Assembly: GCA_003427395.1 (NCBI GenBank)
Contig: BFEA01000271.1
Location: 1,614,654 to 1,653,579 of the forward strand
Length of the DNA stretch: 38,926 nt
Direction: 5' to 3'
Source of the DNA: Chara braunii
Taxonomy: Eukaryota; Streptophyta; Charophyceae; Charales; Characeae
This document shows positions 1 to 9,564 of this stretch, piece by piece (within the stretch, counting starts at the first letter, position 1; every line of letters begins with the position of its first letter). The position numbers and the translations under genes were made by a program. The notes beneath the pieces were generated by a model, which saw only the letters and a list, made by a program, of their open reading frames with translations, ran no database searches and was not told the origin of the DNA.

Positions 1-144
1 TTTTTTTTTGAACCGGTCCCTCCGCTGGAAGAGGTGATAAGAGCACCCCCTCCTAGCGGATTCCTGGTTGCTCCAATCTATTTGTGGGGAGCAGCACCTG
101 CTGGAAAACGGGTCCAGCGTCCCTTTGAACAATTCAGCATCGAG
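1..144. other. Unassigned flank at the broken end of El-1
   Basis: On the minus strand the reverse transcriptase homology of El-1 stops abruptly near position 145-150 and is replaced by DNA with no retroelement similarity that I can see. The window starts with a T9 run. I see no gene here. It is probably the DNA across a deletion or recombination breakpoint. Confidence 0.4.
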
Positions 145-664
145 AACACCTCAATCTGATGGTAGTCTGATTTCAAATCTATTTTTAAAAAGTACTTGCA
201 ACCTTGAACGCTATCCTAGAGATTGTCTATTTGTGATGGGGGCTGTGCATTCTTGATAGTGATTGCATTAAGACCCCTACACACAGATCACCTTCTTTCT
301 TTGGCACAATCAAGACCGGTGCACCATATGGGGAAGAACTTGGCTTAATCCACCCTTTTTCTATTAGTTCATCTAAGTGTCTGCGCAATTCATCGACTTC
401 TTTGGGAGGCATCCGATAGATGGGGCCCTTGGGAATCCTGCTACCGGGTTCTATATCTATCTGGTGCTTGGTCTCTGTCTCAACTACTACGCTTGGGGCC
501 TCTCCCACATCAACGAACTCGTCTAATAGACTTTGCATCTTGGGTGGTATGGGCGTTTCTTCTTTTTTCCCTTCGCTAACCGGTCTTACATATGCAACGA
601 AAACTTGTTCGGCAAGGTCATTCTTGACCACTTGCCTGGCGAACGCAGGGCACTCGTACAACAA
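145..664 (-). pseudogene. El-1 reverse transcriptase, N-terminal remnant
   Basis: The minus-strand reading carries the Ty3/gypsy pre-RT and RT entry motifs: KGPIYRMPPKEVDELRRHL, EKGWIKPSSSPYGAPV and VPKKEGDL. At about 290-270 a short deletion removes the usual CIDYRGLN entry and shifts the frame. The shifted frame resumes with RGLNAITIKN, and later KIDLKSDYHQIEV near 155. The catalytic YLDD block is absent because the element breaks off at about 145. This piece would have made cDNA from element RNA; as it stands it is inactive. The assignment is firm because several blocks appear in the right order. Confidence 0.85.
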
Positions 665-1255
665 AGGGACAAACTACTCTCCACGTCGGATGTATGAAAC
701 AAACGTAATTTCTTCTTCCCACCTATGGGATTGGGCAGCCAACACTTGTGCTCGCCCATCTTAACATCAGCATACGCGGCATTGCCCAAATATGTTCCTC
801 AAATCATGTCAAAAGGAAGACTATTCTCCACCAAGAGTGTCAGGGAGTGCAAAACTTTCTCCACTTTGGGCCCTGCCTCCAATCGGAAGTAGGCCTTGAC
901 CCCTTCAACATATTACTGGCCAACTTACTAATGATCGATTTATCTAACTTCTTATCTATATTCCTTGGTGCATCTTCTGCAACCCTCTTCGACTAATATA
1001 ACCGCGCGTTGACCCATTGTCTACTAACGCGCCTATTGTTTCTCTACTCACCTCCACATTTGCTATTATTGGCTGCCCTTTCGACTTCTTTTTCATTTCA
1101 GCCCAAGCGCGCCGACGAGTGATTAGCTCATCACCAATGCTTGCGAGGGAACCACCTAGAGAGGTCCTAACACAAGCAACCTTTGGACAACTAGCTAGGT
1201 GGGGCCCTCTACAACAATCTCAACCATTGGGATCTTTGGACAGGAGAGTGCCTGT
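665..1255 (-). pseudogene. El-1 retropepsin-like protease remnant
   Basis: On the minus strand the motif ALVDNGSTRGYISR lies at about 1030-985. The residues Asp-Asn-Gly fall at 1021-1013, where active retropepsins have Asp-Thr/Ser-Gly. Downstream, LLVENSLPFDMI is followed by a TGA in place of the leucine of the usual FDMILG block, and a TAG falls soon after the active-site motif in the same frame. The protease would have cut the Gag-Pol precursor. The altered active site and the stops make this copy non-functional. The remainder, up to the RT remnant, is a linker without further recognisable motifs. Confidence 0.75.
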
Positions 1256-2270
1256 TCAGCGCGTGCTTCTATCTTCCTGTCTATGTCCAAAGTCCCCGTA
1301 GAGGCAACTGCAACCTCGACTTGCTGTTCCCTTTTGGGTACCTATATTGATGATAGAAGGGAACAATCTGGTCGGGGTTACCACATTTAAAACATTGGTG
1401 GGCCTTGTGTCGGTCTTCCCAGACCTTTCGTCTATACCCATCTCTTCCCAAGGTTTGCCTTCAGCTGTCACCAGGTGTGATGGGTACGGCCGCCAATTTC
1501 TATCTCTACCTCTACCCTCAATGAAGGGAGAACCTCTACTACCTTGCGAGGGATCGTAACCCCTACCTCCCGCGTAGTAGCTACCTTCGCCACTTCCCTT
1601 CAAGGCAACAGGTCCTCGACCTCCACCTTGTCCTCGGCCTCCACCTCGTCCTCGGCCTCCTCTACCTCGGCCTCTACCTTGTCGTCCTTCCCCACGGGCT
1701 GCAACTGTCGCATAGTCCCCTTCCCGGGTTTCTTGGTTGCTGTTATCCTCATTTAGACCATAGTCTATCTGGTCATAGGGCAGGGACTCTACACCTCCTT
1801 CCTCAAAGGTGACTAAGAGATTGTCCTTTCCCTCCAGACTACCAGATACGGTTTTATTCTTTCGTCTTTTACCGGCTTGCAGATCCTTCCAATAGTGGCA
1901 ATAGTTTGCCTCTTGCAGGAATCTGGCATGGTCTACAACTATCTTACTGAACTTTTCATAGGCCATCCCCTCTTCTTTAGTACGGGGATATAACTGGTTC
2001 TTGAGGGGCTCTGGCAATGCTCTGGCAAAGTCATTCAAAATTTGAGCGGGGACCAGTCCATGGTCGGGACATTGCAACAGTTCGTCCATGGTGGCATTGA
2101 GTTCCCACACACTCTTCCACTTCCGGTCACTAATGTTGAGGATGAGTTATTGTGTGCGACGAGCTAAGTTCTTATCCTCGAAACGGTCTTTCAGAGCCTT
2201 GAAGAAATCCTCAATCCTAGTACGCTGTGAGTATTGCACCATCGAGGTGCATCCGACCTCCTTCACTAGC
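1256..2270 (-). pseudogene. El-1 Gag, capsid and nucleocapsid part
   Basis: From about 2270 downwards the minus strand reads as a retrotransposon Gag capsid segment (RIEDFFKALKDRF, then DRKWKSVWELNATMDELL, then NDFARALPEPLKNQLYP) with an in-frame TAA at 2149-2147. It is followed by a long Arg-Gly-Gly-rich stretch (about 1700-1600), typical of an RNA-binding nucleocapsid tail. In the next frame at about 1405-1345 lies CFKCGNPDQIVPFY. This has the spacing of a CCHC zinc knuckle, but Gln and Tyr replace the His and the last Cys. A frameshift therefore lies just before the knuckle. The part upstream is in another frame (2283-3515). Confidence 0.8.
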
Positions 2271-2282
2271 GAAATCGCGAAA

Positions 2283-3515
2283 CTAGCTGTGTCTCCCTCT
2301 AGACACGAACTTGCCATTAGTACGCGGTCCCAATATGGAATCAGTTGCGCCTACAGGTATGTGTCCATTGCTGCCTCCCAATGCAAAATGCACTCCTACC
2401 TCTTCCCAATATGTTCGAGGGACGTTAACCTTTATCTTCTCCCTTCGTTCTCCACCCTCAGACTTGTCTCCCTCTTTTTTTCTATCATCCTTCCTGGGAC
2501 CTTTCCCTTTCTTGTCATCATCCCCATCGTCGCCACCATCTCCAGCCCCACCACCGCCATCTACCTTACCTGCAGCAATAGTGTTCGCCATCTTATGGGT
2601 GAAGAGCTCATCTAGTTGGTGAACGTAGTCCAATATCCGTTTATCTATCCGGTGAGACAAAGCGTTGAGGAAATTGTTCCATGTGCTATGGAACTCTTCT
2701 TGGTGCTGCTCAATCTTCCCCGCATTCTTGTGTAGTGCATTGAGCTCAAGGGTGGTGTGCAGTAAAGTATCTGTCAGGAGAGTAAGAGTATCCTTCACGT
2801 CCACTTTTTGGCCCTTCTGTTCCCTTAGTGCCTTTTGAAGCCTCTCTCCTTCTTCCTTCAACCTCTTCTTTTCATCATATTCTTTCCTCTTTTGGGCAAG
2901 CAAACGATTGTGGAGTTCACTTCGCTTCTCCTCCAGCACAAGATTATGTCCCTCCTTATTTGCACATGACGCCAGCTTACCTATGAAAGCTTCCCTTTCA
3001 GCGTCTGTCTCTGCTGGCAGTTCGGTATGAAACCCTAATTTTTCCACCCAATCCTCATCTTCCACCTCCCTGAACCTTAGTTCACTAGCTGGACTGGTTT
3101 TTGCGATTTCAACCCCTAATTGGGCTCCCTCAGGTCTACTTCTCCTTCTCTCCAAACCTTCTCCCTCTTCTTCTTCCTCGTCTTCTTTCAATTTTTCTTC
3201 CCTCTTCTTCATCTTCTCCATCTTTTCTTTCTCCTCCTCCATCTTCTTCCTTTCCTGCTCAAATTTTTCTTTTATCTCCTCTTTCTTTCTCTATTTCTCC
3301 TCCTCCTCTTTCTTCTTTACAACCAACTTTCTGTCAATTTCGGCCTGCTGCTCTGCTGTGTATGGTTGTGTGGACCCACCAGACCACATGGTAGCATTCA
3401 CATCGCAAGTCTGTTGGAACCCCAATGAAAACAGGAAACGGAGGAGTGGACCCCATAGCACGGACAGGGTCAACACAACGAACATTGGGTAGTCAGCCAT
3501 GGCTGCTAAAGGCAC
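2283..3515 (-). pseudogene. El-1 Gag, N-terminal coiled-coil part
   Basis: One minus-strand frame runs from an ATG at 3515 to a stop at 2283, interrupted once by TAG at 3293-3291. Its first 35 residues are hydrophobic. Next comes a long Lys/Glu-rich region (about 3330-2800) with heptad-like character, expected to form a coiled coil. A helical segment with LLTDTLLHTTLELNALHKN follows, and then a Gly/Asp/Lys-rich tail. Coiled-coil N-terminal Gag extensions also occur in El-6 of this window. The hydrophobic start may be intron sequence: a pyrimidine-rich CAG acceptor lies at 3413-3411 and a CAG|GTAAGT donor at 3601-3593, and the first ATG after that acceptor begins MWSGG. Function would be particle assembly. 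Confidence 0.7.
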
Positions 3516-3523
3516 AGGTAAGT
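3499..3523 (+). promoter_or_regulatory. Short ATG segment with perfect 5' splice site (antisense to El-1)
   Basis: ATG at 3499 opens a short frame that reaches CAG|GTAAGT at 3515-3523 without a stop. A pyrimidine-rich acceptor follows on the same strand, ending at about 3620. It is one of several such modules in the window. Splicing is inferred from sequence only. Confidence 0.4.
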
Positions 3524-4227
3524 AACCTCCACCTCCTCACCACGTAGACCTCACCCTCAACACTTAAACTACTTAGTCTAGATTTGAGTTTGACTTACCT
3601 GAGTTCTTCCCTCCCCACAGTGTCACTATAGCTACACTGTTAGGCTGGTGGGCAACCAGCAGTTTAAGGTAAGCCAGCAAGGGCCTTAGGAATTCCTTAA
3701 CGACGCAGACAAGACGTCGTGCCCACCAGGATCTGAAGGTTCCCTCTCAAGACTTACAACTCCTCATTGCGTCAACTCGGGTTCGGTGGCAAGCCAGTCA
3801 GTACCTGTCTTAGGTCTAGACGAGTTGTTTTACAAGCGCCCGTCGCTCATGCCCATGCTTCCGACTTTCAGGTGATACATCCAGTTGTCGAGCTTCTATC
3901 CTAGACACAACTTCATGCACGTGTCTGACCGGATGTTGACTCAAGACAAAATCAGATTGTCACCAAGTGTTTTGTCCAACAGCAGCGACACCGAGATGTG
4001 GGAAGGTACCATGACACTCATTCATTCATTAAACAAATACAAGGCTTAGGGGGGGATGCACTTCACTTGTGAACGTTCCACGGCGCTCCTTGCATGCAGG
4101 TATGCAATCATCATACCCCAACCTGGCCACTTCTTCTTCAGCTTGCAGCCCCAATGTCAAACTCCAAACCTCCTCTCGCGGCCTTAATCTTGCAGACGTC
4201 CATCATCAGCGGGTGCAGCGCGTTCCA
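3516..4227 (-). other. El-1 leader (between PBS and gag)
   Basis: About 710 bp lie between the PBS and the gag reading frame, and no protein similarity is visible. On the minus strand there is a consensus splice donor at 3601-3593. On the plus strand there is a short ATG segment with a donor (3499-3523), a good acceptor TTCTTCCCTCCCCACAG ending at 3620, and an open segment beyond it. Near 3694 the motif GAATTCCTTAACGACGCAGA resembles one in the El-3 leader at about 17634. Confidence 0.45.
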
Positions 4228-4239
4228 GCTCCGATACCA
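4228..4239 (-). promoter_or_regulatory. El-1 primer-binding site (initiator tRNA-Met type)
   Basis: The minus strand reads TGGTATCGGAGC, one base from TGGTATCAGAGC, the complement of the plant initiator tRNA-Met 3' end. It primes minus-strand cDNA synthesis. It lies 3-4 bp from the presumed LTR end and fixes El-1 on the minus strand. Confidence 0.8.
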
Positions 4240-4458
4240 ATGGCATTGAGCCTCCCTGCTCGTTACCTTGAGCACACACACCCACATTGAGATCTCACAA
4301 AATCCACACTGGAGACCAGAGATGCAACGTCCAGAATAGTTGTCGCATGTGTAATCGGCATCGATCAGGACCGAGAACCAGCCTCCAAGAGACAATACAA
4401 AAATAGCCGAGCGGAAGATTGTAATACCAAGATCCGAATGTCACCAAGTCTCAATGTC

Positions 4459-4460
<2 letters not shown>

Positions 4461-4551
<91 letters not shown>
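4461..4551. repeat. CT dinucleotide microsatellite
   Basis: Nearly pure (CT)n, 91 bp, with a single interruption (CTCGCT near 4491). It lies inside the El-1 LTR. The complementary strand is a pure GA tract. Confidence 0.97.
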
Positions 4552-4554
<3 letters not shown>

Positions 4555-4731
4555 TGAAGAAGGAGAAGAAGAAGAACCCTGAGGAGAAGAGGAGGGGCGA
4601 TATCGACAGAAAGAAGAGGAAGAAGAAATCATGTCTGTGTGTGTGTGTGTTTGCATGTATGCCAGGTACTAACCTGCATAAAGGTGCCGCCTTGATGCAG
4701 GTGTGGACGTCCTGAAAACGGAGCTTGAGCT

Positions 4732-4760
4732 ATGGCGTCGCAGGTAAGTCGTAGGTAAGT
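4732..4760 (+). promoter_or_regulatory. ATG + perfect 5' splice site inside El-1 LTR (antisense)
   Basis: ATGGCGTCGCAG|GTAAGT runs from 4732 to 4749, with a second GTAAGT at 4755-4760. The four-codon frame reaches the donor without a stop. It is opposite to the transcription direction of the element. The El-2 LTR has the matching module at 5726-5754. Confidence 0.45.
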
Positions 4761-4772
4761 CCTGGCCTCGGC

Positions 4773-4775
<3 letters not shown>

Positions 4776-4840
<65 letters not shown>
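4776..4840. repeat. CT microsatellite at the El-1/El-2 LTR junction
   Basis: About 65 bp of (CT)n. The El-2 LTR homology begins directly after it at 4841 (CGTGAATGCTTCAAC). In the 5' copy the same motif is preceded instead by the authentic LTR end (TGTTGCATACT at 12515). The microsatellite therefore marks a breakpoint. Confidence 0.9.
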
Positions 4841-4846
<6 letters not shown>

Positions 4847-5364
4847 TGCTTCAACAAGTATGGGCAGAACCAAAGATCAACCAATAAAGGATGAGCATGT
4901 ATGCAGCAGAAGTCTGAGAAATGGACTGACACACATAGACTGAACTCGTACAGATATCACTCAACACACAAACAATCGTGAGATGGTGGGGTCTGAGCCA
5001 ATCATAGACGATGCTCAGGCCCCTTACAACCATGCACAGATGAAAGGTGGGAGGAGAGACGAAGGAGGTGGGAGATGTAGGCAGCGCCAGATGTCACCGA
5101 GATAGAATCCAGTAGGTCACCGACATGGTAGTCCAAAATGTCACCGAACAAGATCAAAATGTCGTGGACAATAAGTCACCAATGTCGGAGGTACAGAGTC
5201 CTAATGTAACTGGTGTCACATATGTGATGCTGCCGAGTATCAATCCCAGCTACCTCCAAGTCTCGAATCCGGTAACTACCACAACCTTTTACCATCGAAG
5301 TCCGAACACTGATCTCGGTCCAACTCGTATCAAAGTCTCCAATCTGAATAAGAAGATGAAGAAT

Positions 5365-5646
5365 GAGTCTGAAGAAGAAGAAGAAGAAGAAGAGTCAGTA
5401 GAAGAAGAAGAAGAAGAAGAAGAAGAGTCAGTAGAAGAAGAAGAAGAAGAGTCAGTAGAAGAAGAAGAAGAAGAGGGAGAGGAAGAGGAGATAGCAGAGG
5501 AGGAGGGAGAGATGGTGAGGTAGGGAGGAGGAGAGTCCTCACTACCCTGTCNAGAAGAAGAAGAAGAAGAGGGAGAGGAAGAGGAGATAGCAGAGGAGGA
5601 GGGAGAGATGGTGAGGTAGGGAGGAGGAGAGTCCTCACTACCCTGT
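5365..5646. repeat. GAA/GGA-rich low-complexity block with duplicated segment around a single N
   Basis: GAA trinucleotide runs with GAGTCAGTA interruptions, then a GA-rich stretch. The segment of about 92 bp ending ACTACCCTGTC at 5551 is repeated, identical as far as I can read, at 5553-5646, with one N at 5552 between. The homologous LTR copy (13060-13158) has it once before its gap. I read this as two contig ends joined without merging their overlap, not as a biological repeat. Confidence 0.8.
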
Positions 5647-5725
5647 CCTGGCCCGAAGCCTTATCTGCAGGATGCAAGGTGGCGCCTTGAATAGAAGTCT
5701 TCTGAAGTCGAAGTCCTCTGAAGCT

Positions 5726-5754
5726 ATGGCGCCCCAGGTAAGTACCAGGTAAGT
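5726..5754 (+). promoter_or_regulatory. ATG + two tandem 5' splice sites inside El-2 LTR (antisense)
   Basis: ATGGCGCCCCAG|GTAAGT at 5726-5743 is followed at once by a second CAG|GTAAGT at 5746-5754. The context (CTCTGAAGCTATGGCG) is like that at 4732 in the El-1 LTR. A pyrimidine-rich CTCGCTCGCTCTCCAG ends at about 5772 as a possible acceptor. Opposite to element transcription. Confidence 0.45.
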
Positions 5755-5942
5755 ACCTCGCTCGCTCTCCAGCCCTAACTGCAGTCTAGCGCTAACCTCG
5801 CGCTGCTGCTGTAGCGCTGCGCTCGAAACAGAAATAGCGCAGCGCTCCTTGGAAAATGCTGCTGCTCCAGAATCCCTCAGAAGCCCGCCTCCTGGTACCT
5901 AAGTATCGGTGTGGAAGGCCGGCCTCTATGCTGCGAGGCCGA

Positions 5943-5990
5943 GCCGTGATCTGCCGTGATCTGAATCGTCAAAATTGGCGATTCAGATCA
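5943..5990. repeat. Tandem 10-mer and perfect 12-bp-arm hairpin in El-2 LTR
   Basis: GCCGTGATCT occurs twice in tandem (5943-5962). The overlapping arms TGATCTGAATCG (5957-5968) and CGATTCAGATCA (5979-5990) are exact reverse complements around a 10-nt loop, TCAAAATTGG. This could be a transcription-factor site or an RNA stem in the LTR. Confidence 0.85.
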
Positions 5991-6205
5991 GACCGGCGGG
6001 CGGCAGCCTCAAGAGCGCCGCCAGGCCCAACGGTAATGTCGTTTGGGCCTGCCCGTCTGGTCTGGTCCTAATTGTGGCCTTAAAGGCCAACCGGTGGGCC
6101 TACAGTGGCGCCTCCGGTCTAAAGGTCAGGCCTTGGGCTTGGACCGGCCTCCGAACCCCTATCTGTCGGGCCTAACTGGGCCCGTGTGACACAGTGTGTA
6201 ACACA

Positions 6206-6220
6206 CTCCCCCCCTTAAAA
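6206..6220 (-). promoter_or_regulatory. El-2 polypurine tract (plus-strand primer)
   Basis: Minus strand TTTTAAGGGGGGGAG lies directly before the LTR start TGTGTTAC. It resists RNase H and primes second-strand cDNA. The distance and position are exactly as expected for an LTR element. Confidence 0.85.
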
Positions 6221-6227
6221 GACCGAG

Positions 6228-6539
6228 CTACCTGCGAGGGCGAAGTTGTCTGTCCGATACCGGGGTGGGTCGGGTGGGACGAGCTTTGTCCTTGGCAAGT
6301 CTTCGGGTCTCGTAGTCGGAGAAGATGAGAGGTGCAGATGCCTGTAAGTCTGCGCGGGAGATCCAACGAGTGTCGTCAGGGTCACATTGCTTGAATGCGA
6401 CTTCGTATTGCATTGGTTTGTTGCCAAACTTGTGGTGCCTGTTGACATGGTCAACTTCTTGGTGTTCGTCCATAGAGGGCGGGTCTTGTGATCGTCGGCC
6501 CGGGAACTCATCCTCGGTCTCCACCGTGATGTAACTCAA
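6228..6539 (-). pseudogene. El-2 chromodomain-like C-terminus of integrase
   Basis: The minus-strand frame contains HVNRHHKFGNKPMQYEVAF, then FKQCDPDDTRWISRADL and the trailing helix SDYETRRLAKDK. The pattern of an aromatic/valine strand (QYEVAFK), an acidic turn and a Trp (TRW) is that of chromoviral chromodomains, which direct integration to marked chromatin. It ends close to the PPT, as it should. It is not joined in frame to the integrase core. The usual 150 or so residues between the core and this module are missing, indicating a deletion near 6510-6540. Confidence 0.75.
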
Positions 6540-7350
6540 ATGGAGTGAGGCAGATCACGGGATGCACCGAAGTGTTAGAGGCGAACTCGATGTAGGGAAG
6601 CCGGTCAACCCAATCTTTCTGGTCAGGACGGGTGAGTGTACAAAACATCATTTGAGCGGTCTGATGCGCTCGTTCCGACTGTCCATCCGGCTGCGGGTGT
6701 CGTGCCGAACTCGGCTTCATAGTCAAGCCGGACTCCGTCATGAGGGAAGTCCAAAAGGCAGACATGAAGCGAGTGTCTCTGTCGCTCACAATATCTTCCG
6801 GAACACCATGGGCGGTTATCCAGCCGGTGTGCAAGAGTCGAGCGAGCTCGGGGGCTGTAGCACGATACTTGCATGGAAGAAAACGAGCGTATTTGCTCAA
6901 ACGGTCAACGACCGTGAGAATGCCGTCATGACCGAGGCGATCGCGGGGGAACGGGCATGTAACATCCATAGCAATGGAGAGGCATGGTGCCCGAGGAATT
7001 GGCATCGGTTTCAGTTTGCCATAAGGGACCGTAGATCGACCTTTGTTACGATGGCAAACTGCGCATGACTCAATATACCTCGTGACGTCGTGAAGGACGT
7101 CGGACCAGCGAAAACGCTGGCGGAGGCGAGCCAATGTGTGGGTCACACCAAGGTGTGCCGAAAGTCGTGTGTCGTGGAATTCGCCGAGAAGACGAGTCCG
7201 TAAGATGCGATCTTGGGGCACCACTAACAAGTCCTTCCCTCTTGTGTGGAGAAGTAGGAACCCATCGGAGATACGATAATGACTAGCCGGCGGGTGATCC
7301 GATGATAGGTCCGCATAAAGCGTAGAGTAAGTCGGATTGGACTTGTAGCC
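6508..7350 (-). pseudogene. El-2 integrase (zinc-binding and catalytic core)
   Basis: The open minus-strand frame from about 7350 reads the RNase H-integrase linker (YRISDGFLLLHTRGKDLL). Next is the HHCC zinc domain (FHDTRLSAHLG, then CAVCHRNK at about 7170-7040), then the DDE core. The Asp is in AMDVTCPFP, the second Asp in VSDRDTRFMS, and the Glu in PDGQSERAHQ with about 35 residues between the last two. All metal-binding and catalytic residues are present. After TPFELHHGGDRG the frame stops at 6508 and the C-terminal part is deleted. It would catalyse strand transfer of element cDNA into the genome, but this copy is truncated and follows a frameshift near 7350. Confidence 0.88.
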
Positions 7351-8838
7351 TTTGACGAAAATGCTGTTGCAGATCGTCGTCGAGTTGGAACGTCGTCGTC
7401 ACGAGGGCACAAAGGTCGGGTCTCTGTGGGAGGGCGTCCGCTGCTCGATTGGCGGGACCGGGAATGTGTCACGGCTCAAAGTCGAACGGTCGATGTAATA
7501 CATTCATCGACCGATCGTGCTAGTGACTGTGTCCTGTGTTTTGTAGAAGGTCAACGAATTGTTGTCCGTGTTCCATCTAAAATGCCGACGACCGAGAAGA
7601 AAGCGGCGCCACCGTTTGAGAATGGTGACGAACGCGAGTAGCTCTTTCTTCCTAGCGCCGTCGAGAGTGTTGATGGGAGGCACTTTTTGGAAGAAGTACT
7701 CGACCGGATGCCAACCATCCGTGTGGCATTGTTTCAATACCGCACCAATACCGTACCCGGAAGCATCCGTAGTCACTTGGGTGGGTAGGGTGGGATCATA
7801 GATACGGAGGGCCGGTGCGTCTTGCATCGTCGCCTTCAACGTATTGAACGCGCCATGAGCTGCGTCGTCGAACTCGAATGGTACCTTTGGGGACTGAAGT
7901 CTCGACAAAGGAGCTGCCACTTTGGAGTAGGACTCGACGAAGCGCTGATAGTATCCAGCCAAACCCATGAAAGAGCGTACGTCCGTCGTGCAACGAAGTT
8001 CCGGCCAATCCACGATGGCTTGGATCTTGTCCGCTAAGGGATGAATGCCTTTCGGCGTCACATAATGGCCTAAGTACTCAAACTCTTGTTTGGCGAATTC
8101 GCACTTGTCGCGGTTTGCTTTGTACTTGGCTGCTCGCAAACGATCCAACACCACACGAAGGTGTAGGAAGTGCTCGTTAAGCGTCCTACTATAGACCAAG
8201 ATATCATCGAGGTAGATGAGGACGGAACGATCGAGCAAGTTTTGGAACTCCATTGTCATGGCTGCTTGGAAAGTTGTCGGGGCATTGGTGAGTCCAAATG
8301 GCATCACGACCCACTCAAAATGCCCATACCACGTTTTGAAAGTGTTTTTGTACCGATCTTGAGGTTGGATTTCAATCTGGTGGTAACCCGACTTCAAGTC
8401 CAACTTCGAGAAGTACGTCGCGCCGCCCAACTGCTCGAGGAGATCATCAATCCTGGGGAGAGGGCTGACGTTCTTTACGGTTTGTGCATTAAGTTTTCTA
8501 TAGTCGATGCACAGATGTAGGTCCTTGTTCTTCTTCCGGACGAAGATAACTGGTGCACCGTATGGCAAACAACTAGGGCGAATCCAGCCCTTGTCGAGAA
8601 GGTCATCGAGTTGTGCGCGAAGCACCTCGAGTTCCTCTTCGCTCATGCGGCAAATGCATCCACGCGGAGGGACGGCGTCCGCCTCGAGTGTAATCCCGTG
8701 ACGTATGGGCCGATCCGGAACCGTTCTGGTGGGAGCCTCGAAGACGTCTCCATACTCGTCCAAGAGGTGAGTAATGCGTGGGTCCGGCGGTGACGCGGCT
8801 GATCCGTCCGGCGAGGGGAGAGCATGTAAAAAAAACAA
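7351..8838 (-). pseudogene. El-2 reverse transcriptase and RNase H
   Basis: A 444-residue open frame (8838-7504) carries the whole RT: RMSEEELEVLRAQLDDLL, CIDYRKLNAQTVKN, FSKLDLKSGYHQIEI, VMPFGLTNAPTTFQ and catalytic YLDD in LIYLDDILVYS. It continues into RNase H (VTTDASGYGIGAVL, KKELLAF, WNTDNNSL), so three RNase H acidic residues are visible. TGA at about 7504 replaces the Trp of the usual GRW block, and a 1-nt shift follows. The shifted frame reads RFDFEP, a TGA, then HIPGPANRAADAL. This is the best preserved RT of the window. The upstream frame change sits at an A8 run near 8828. Confidence 0.92.
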
Positions 8839-9564
8839 GGCCCATCTCCTCTACGTCGTTCCGAGCTAGACCATCGCGAATTCTCGCAACAGAAACCGCG
8901 TGACAAGCAATCGAAGTGTGAGGGGTCGCGACCGTACATGGGACTAGCACTCCGTTCCGATCACGGATGTGAATGGTTCGGTCATGAAAGTTCACCGGAT
9001 GATCGGCGCTACGCAACCAAGACATGCCTAGAATCATGTCAAACTTGGTGTTGAGGATGTCGAAAGACACCGGCTCGCACGGAAGGGGCGCAAAGTATAC
9101 CGGGATGCTGTCATTGCATCGGTCGATCGGCTTTTGCGTGCGGCTATCCGCGAGTGTCAGTTGCGTAGGTTGCGTCTTCCTTCGAACGCGCGGGCCATAA
9201 AGGCTTGGCTCATGAAATTGCGAGATGCTCCGCAATCAATCAAGGCACTGCAAGTTGCCTTTCCGATTTGAATGCGGATATAGAGCAAAGGCGCGTCGGT
9301 CTCGGCGTACCTTTGGGTGGCATACTCGCGGTCCATCTTCGCAAGATAGGAGCGGAGATCGACAACCGCTACTTCGTCGTTTGTCAACGGAGCTGCTATT
9401 GCAGCGTGCAAGTAGGAGCGTAGATTTGCCATCAAGGCGTTACAATGCGGCCTTGGCAAGGTTCCGGTTGAGCGTAGAGGCATCCAAGCGAAGTCCTCTC
9501 TCATGAGCGGGTCAAGCTCCTCAAGTCTTGACCACGCCGTCAAGTCCTCGGAAATCAGTGGCAA
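8839..9564 (-). pseudogene. El-2 retropepsin-like protease and linker
   Basis: Two overlapping minus-strand frames together give the protease. The first (9564-9157) has ALIDCGASRNFMSQAF, with Asp-Cys-Gly at the position of the Asp-Ser/Thr-Gly active site. The second (from 9235) has the later blocks PVYFAPLPCEPVSFDILNT and KFDMILGMSWLRSADHPVNF. A frameshift separates them near 9190. The protease would release Gag and Pol domains. DCG instead of DTG/DSG is either a clade feature or a loss; I cannot tell from one copy. Upstream residues show no further motifs. Confidence 0.8.

Larger units (their letters stand above)
145..4776 (-). mobile_element. El-1: degenerate Ty3/gypsy LTR retrotransposon (partial)
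   Basis: Read on the minus strand, the order is LTR (about 4776-4243), PBS (4239-4228), leader, gag (3515-1256), protease remnant (about 1255-665) and the start of reverse transcriptase (664-145). The order gag-PR-RT is that of Ty3/gypsy (Metaviridae). RNase H, integrase and the 3' LTR are missing, cut off near 145. At least three in-frame stops and three frameshifts are visible, so it is a dead copy. Its LTR runs into the LTR of El-2 across a CT microsatellite, which suggests nesting or recombination at the repeat. Confidence 0.85.
4243..4776 (-). repeat. El-1 5' LTR (partial)
   Basis: DNA immediately upstream of the PBS on the minus strand. In plus orientation it begins with a GGCATTGAGCCTCCC end and holds a 91-bp CT tract (4461-4551), a GAAGAAG-rich segment, a GT tract (about 4634-4650), and a segment like the El-2 LTR (shared AAGGTGSCGCCTTGA and GAGCTATGGCG...CAGGTAAGT). 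The remaining U3 part appears lost where the second CT tract (4776-4840) meets the LTR of El-2. No second copy exists in the window to test the ends. Confidence 0.6.
4841..6205 (-). repeat. El-2 3' LTR
   Basis: About 1.36 kb as assembled. On the minus strand it starts with TGTGTTACACACTGTG directly after the polypurine tract. Its inner 710 bp match 12529-13158. It holds a GAA/GGA-rich block, a 12-bp perfect hairpin (5957-5990), the palindrome GGCCTTAAAGGCC (6076-6088) and an antisense ATG-splice-donor module (5726-5754). About 92 bp appear twice around the N at 5552, so the true LTR is probably shorter. The extreme U5 end is replaced by the CT tract. Confidence 0.85.

Noticed and set aside
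5125-5523. 132-codon frame ending in poly-Glu, and its partner at 12810-13130
   Set aside because: It lies wholly inside the El-2 LTR; the Glu run is the GAA microsatellite and the copies differ by indels of that repeat.
6562-7068. 168-codon plus-strand frame
   Set aside because: It is the antisense shadow of the El-2 integrase.
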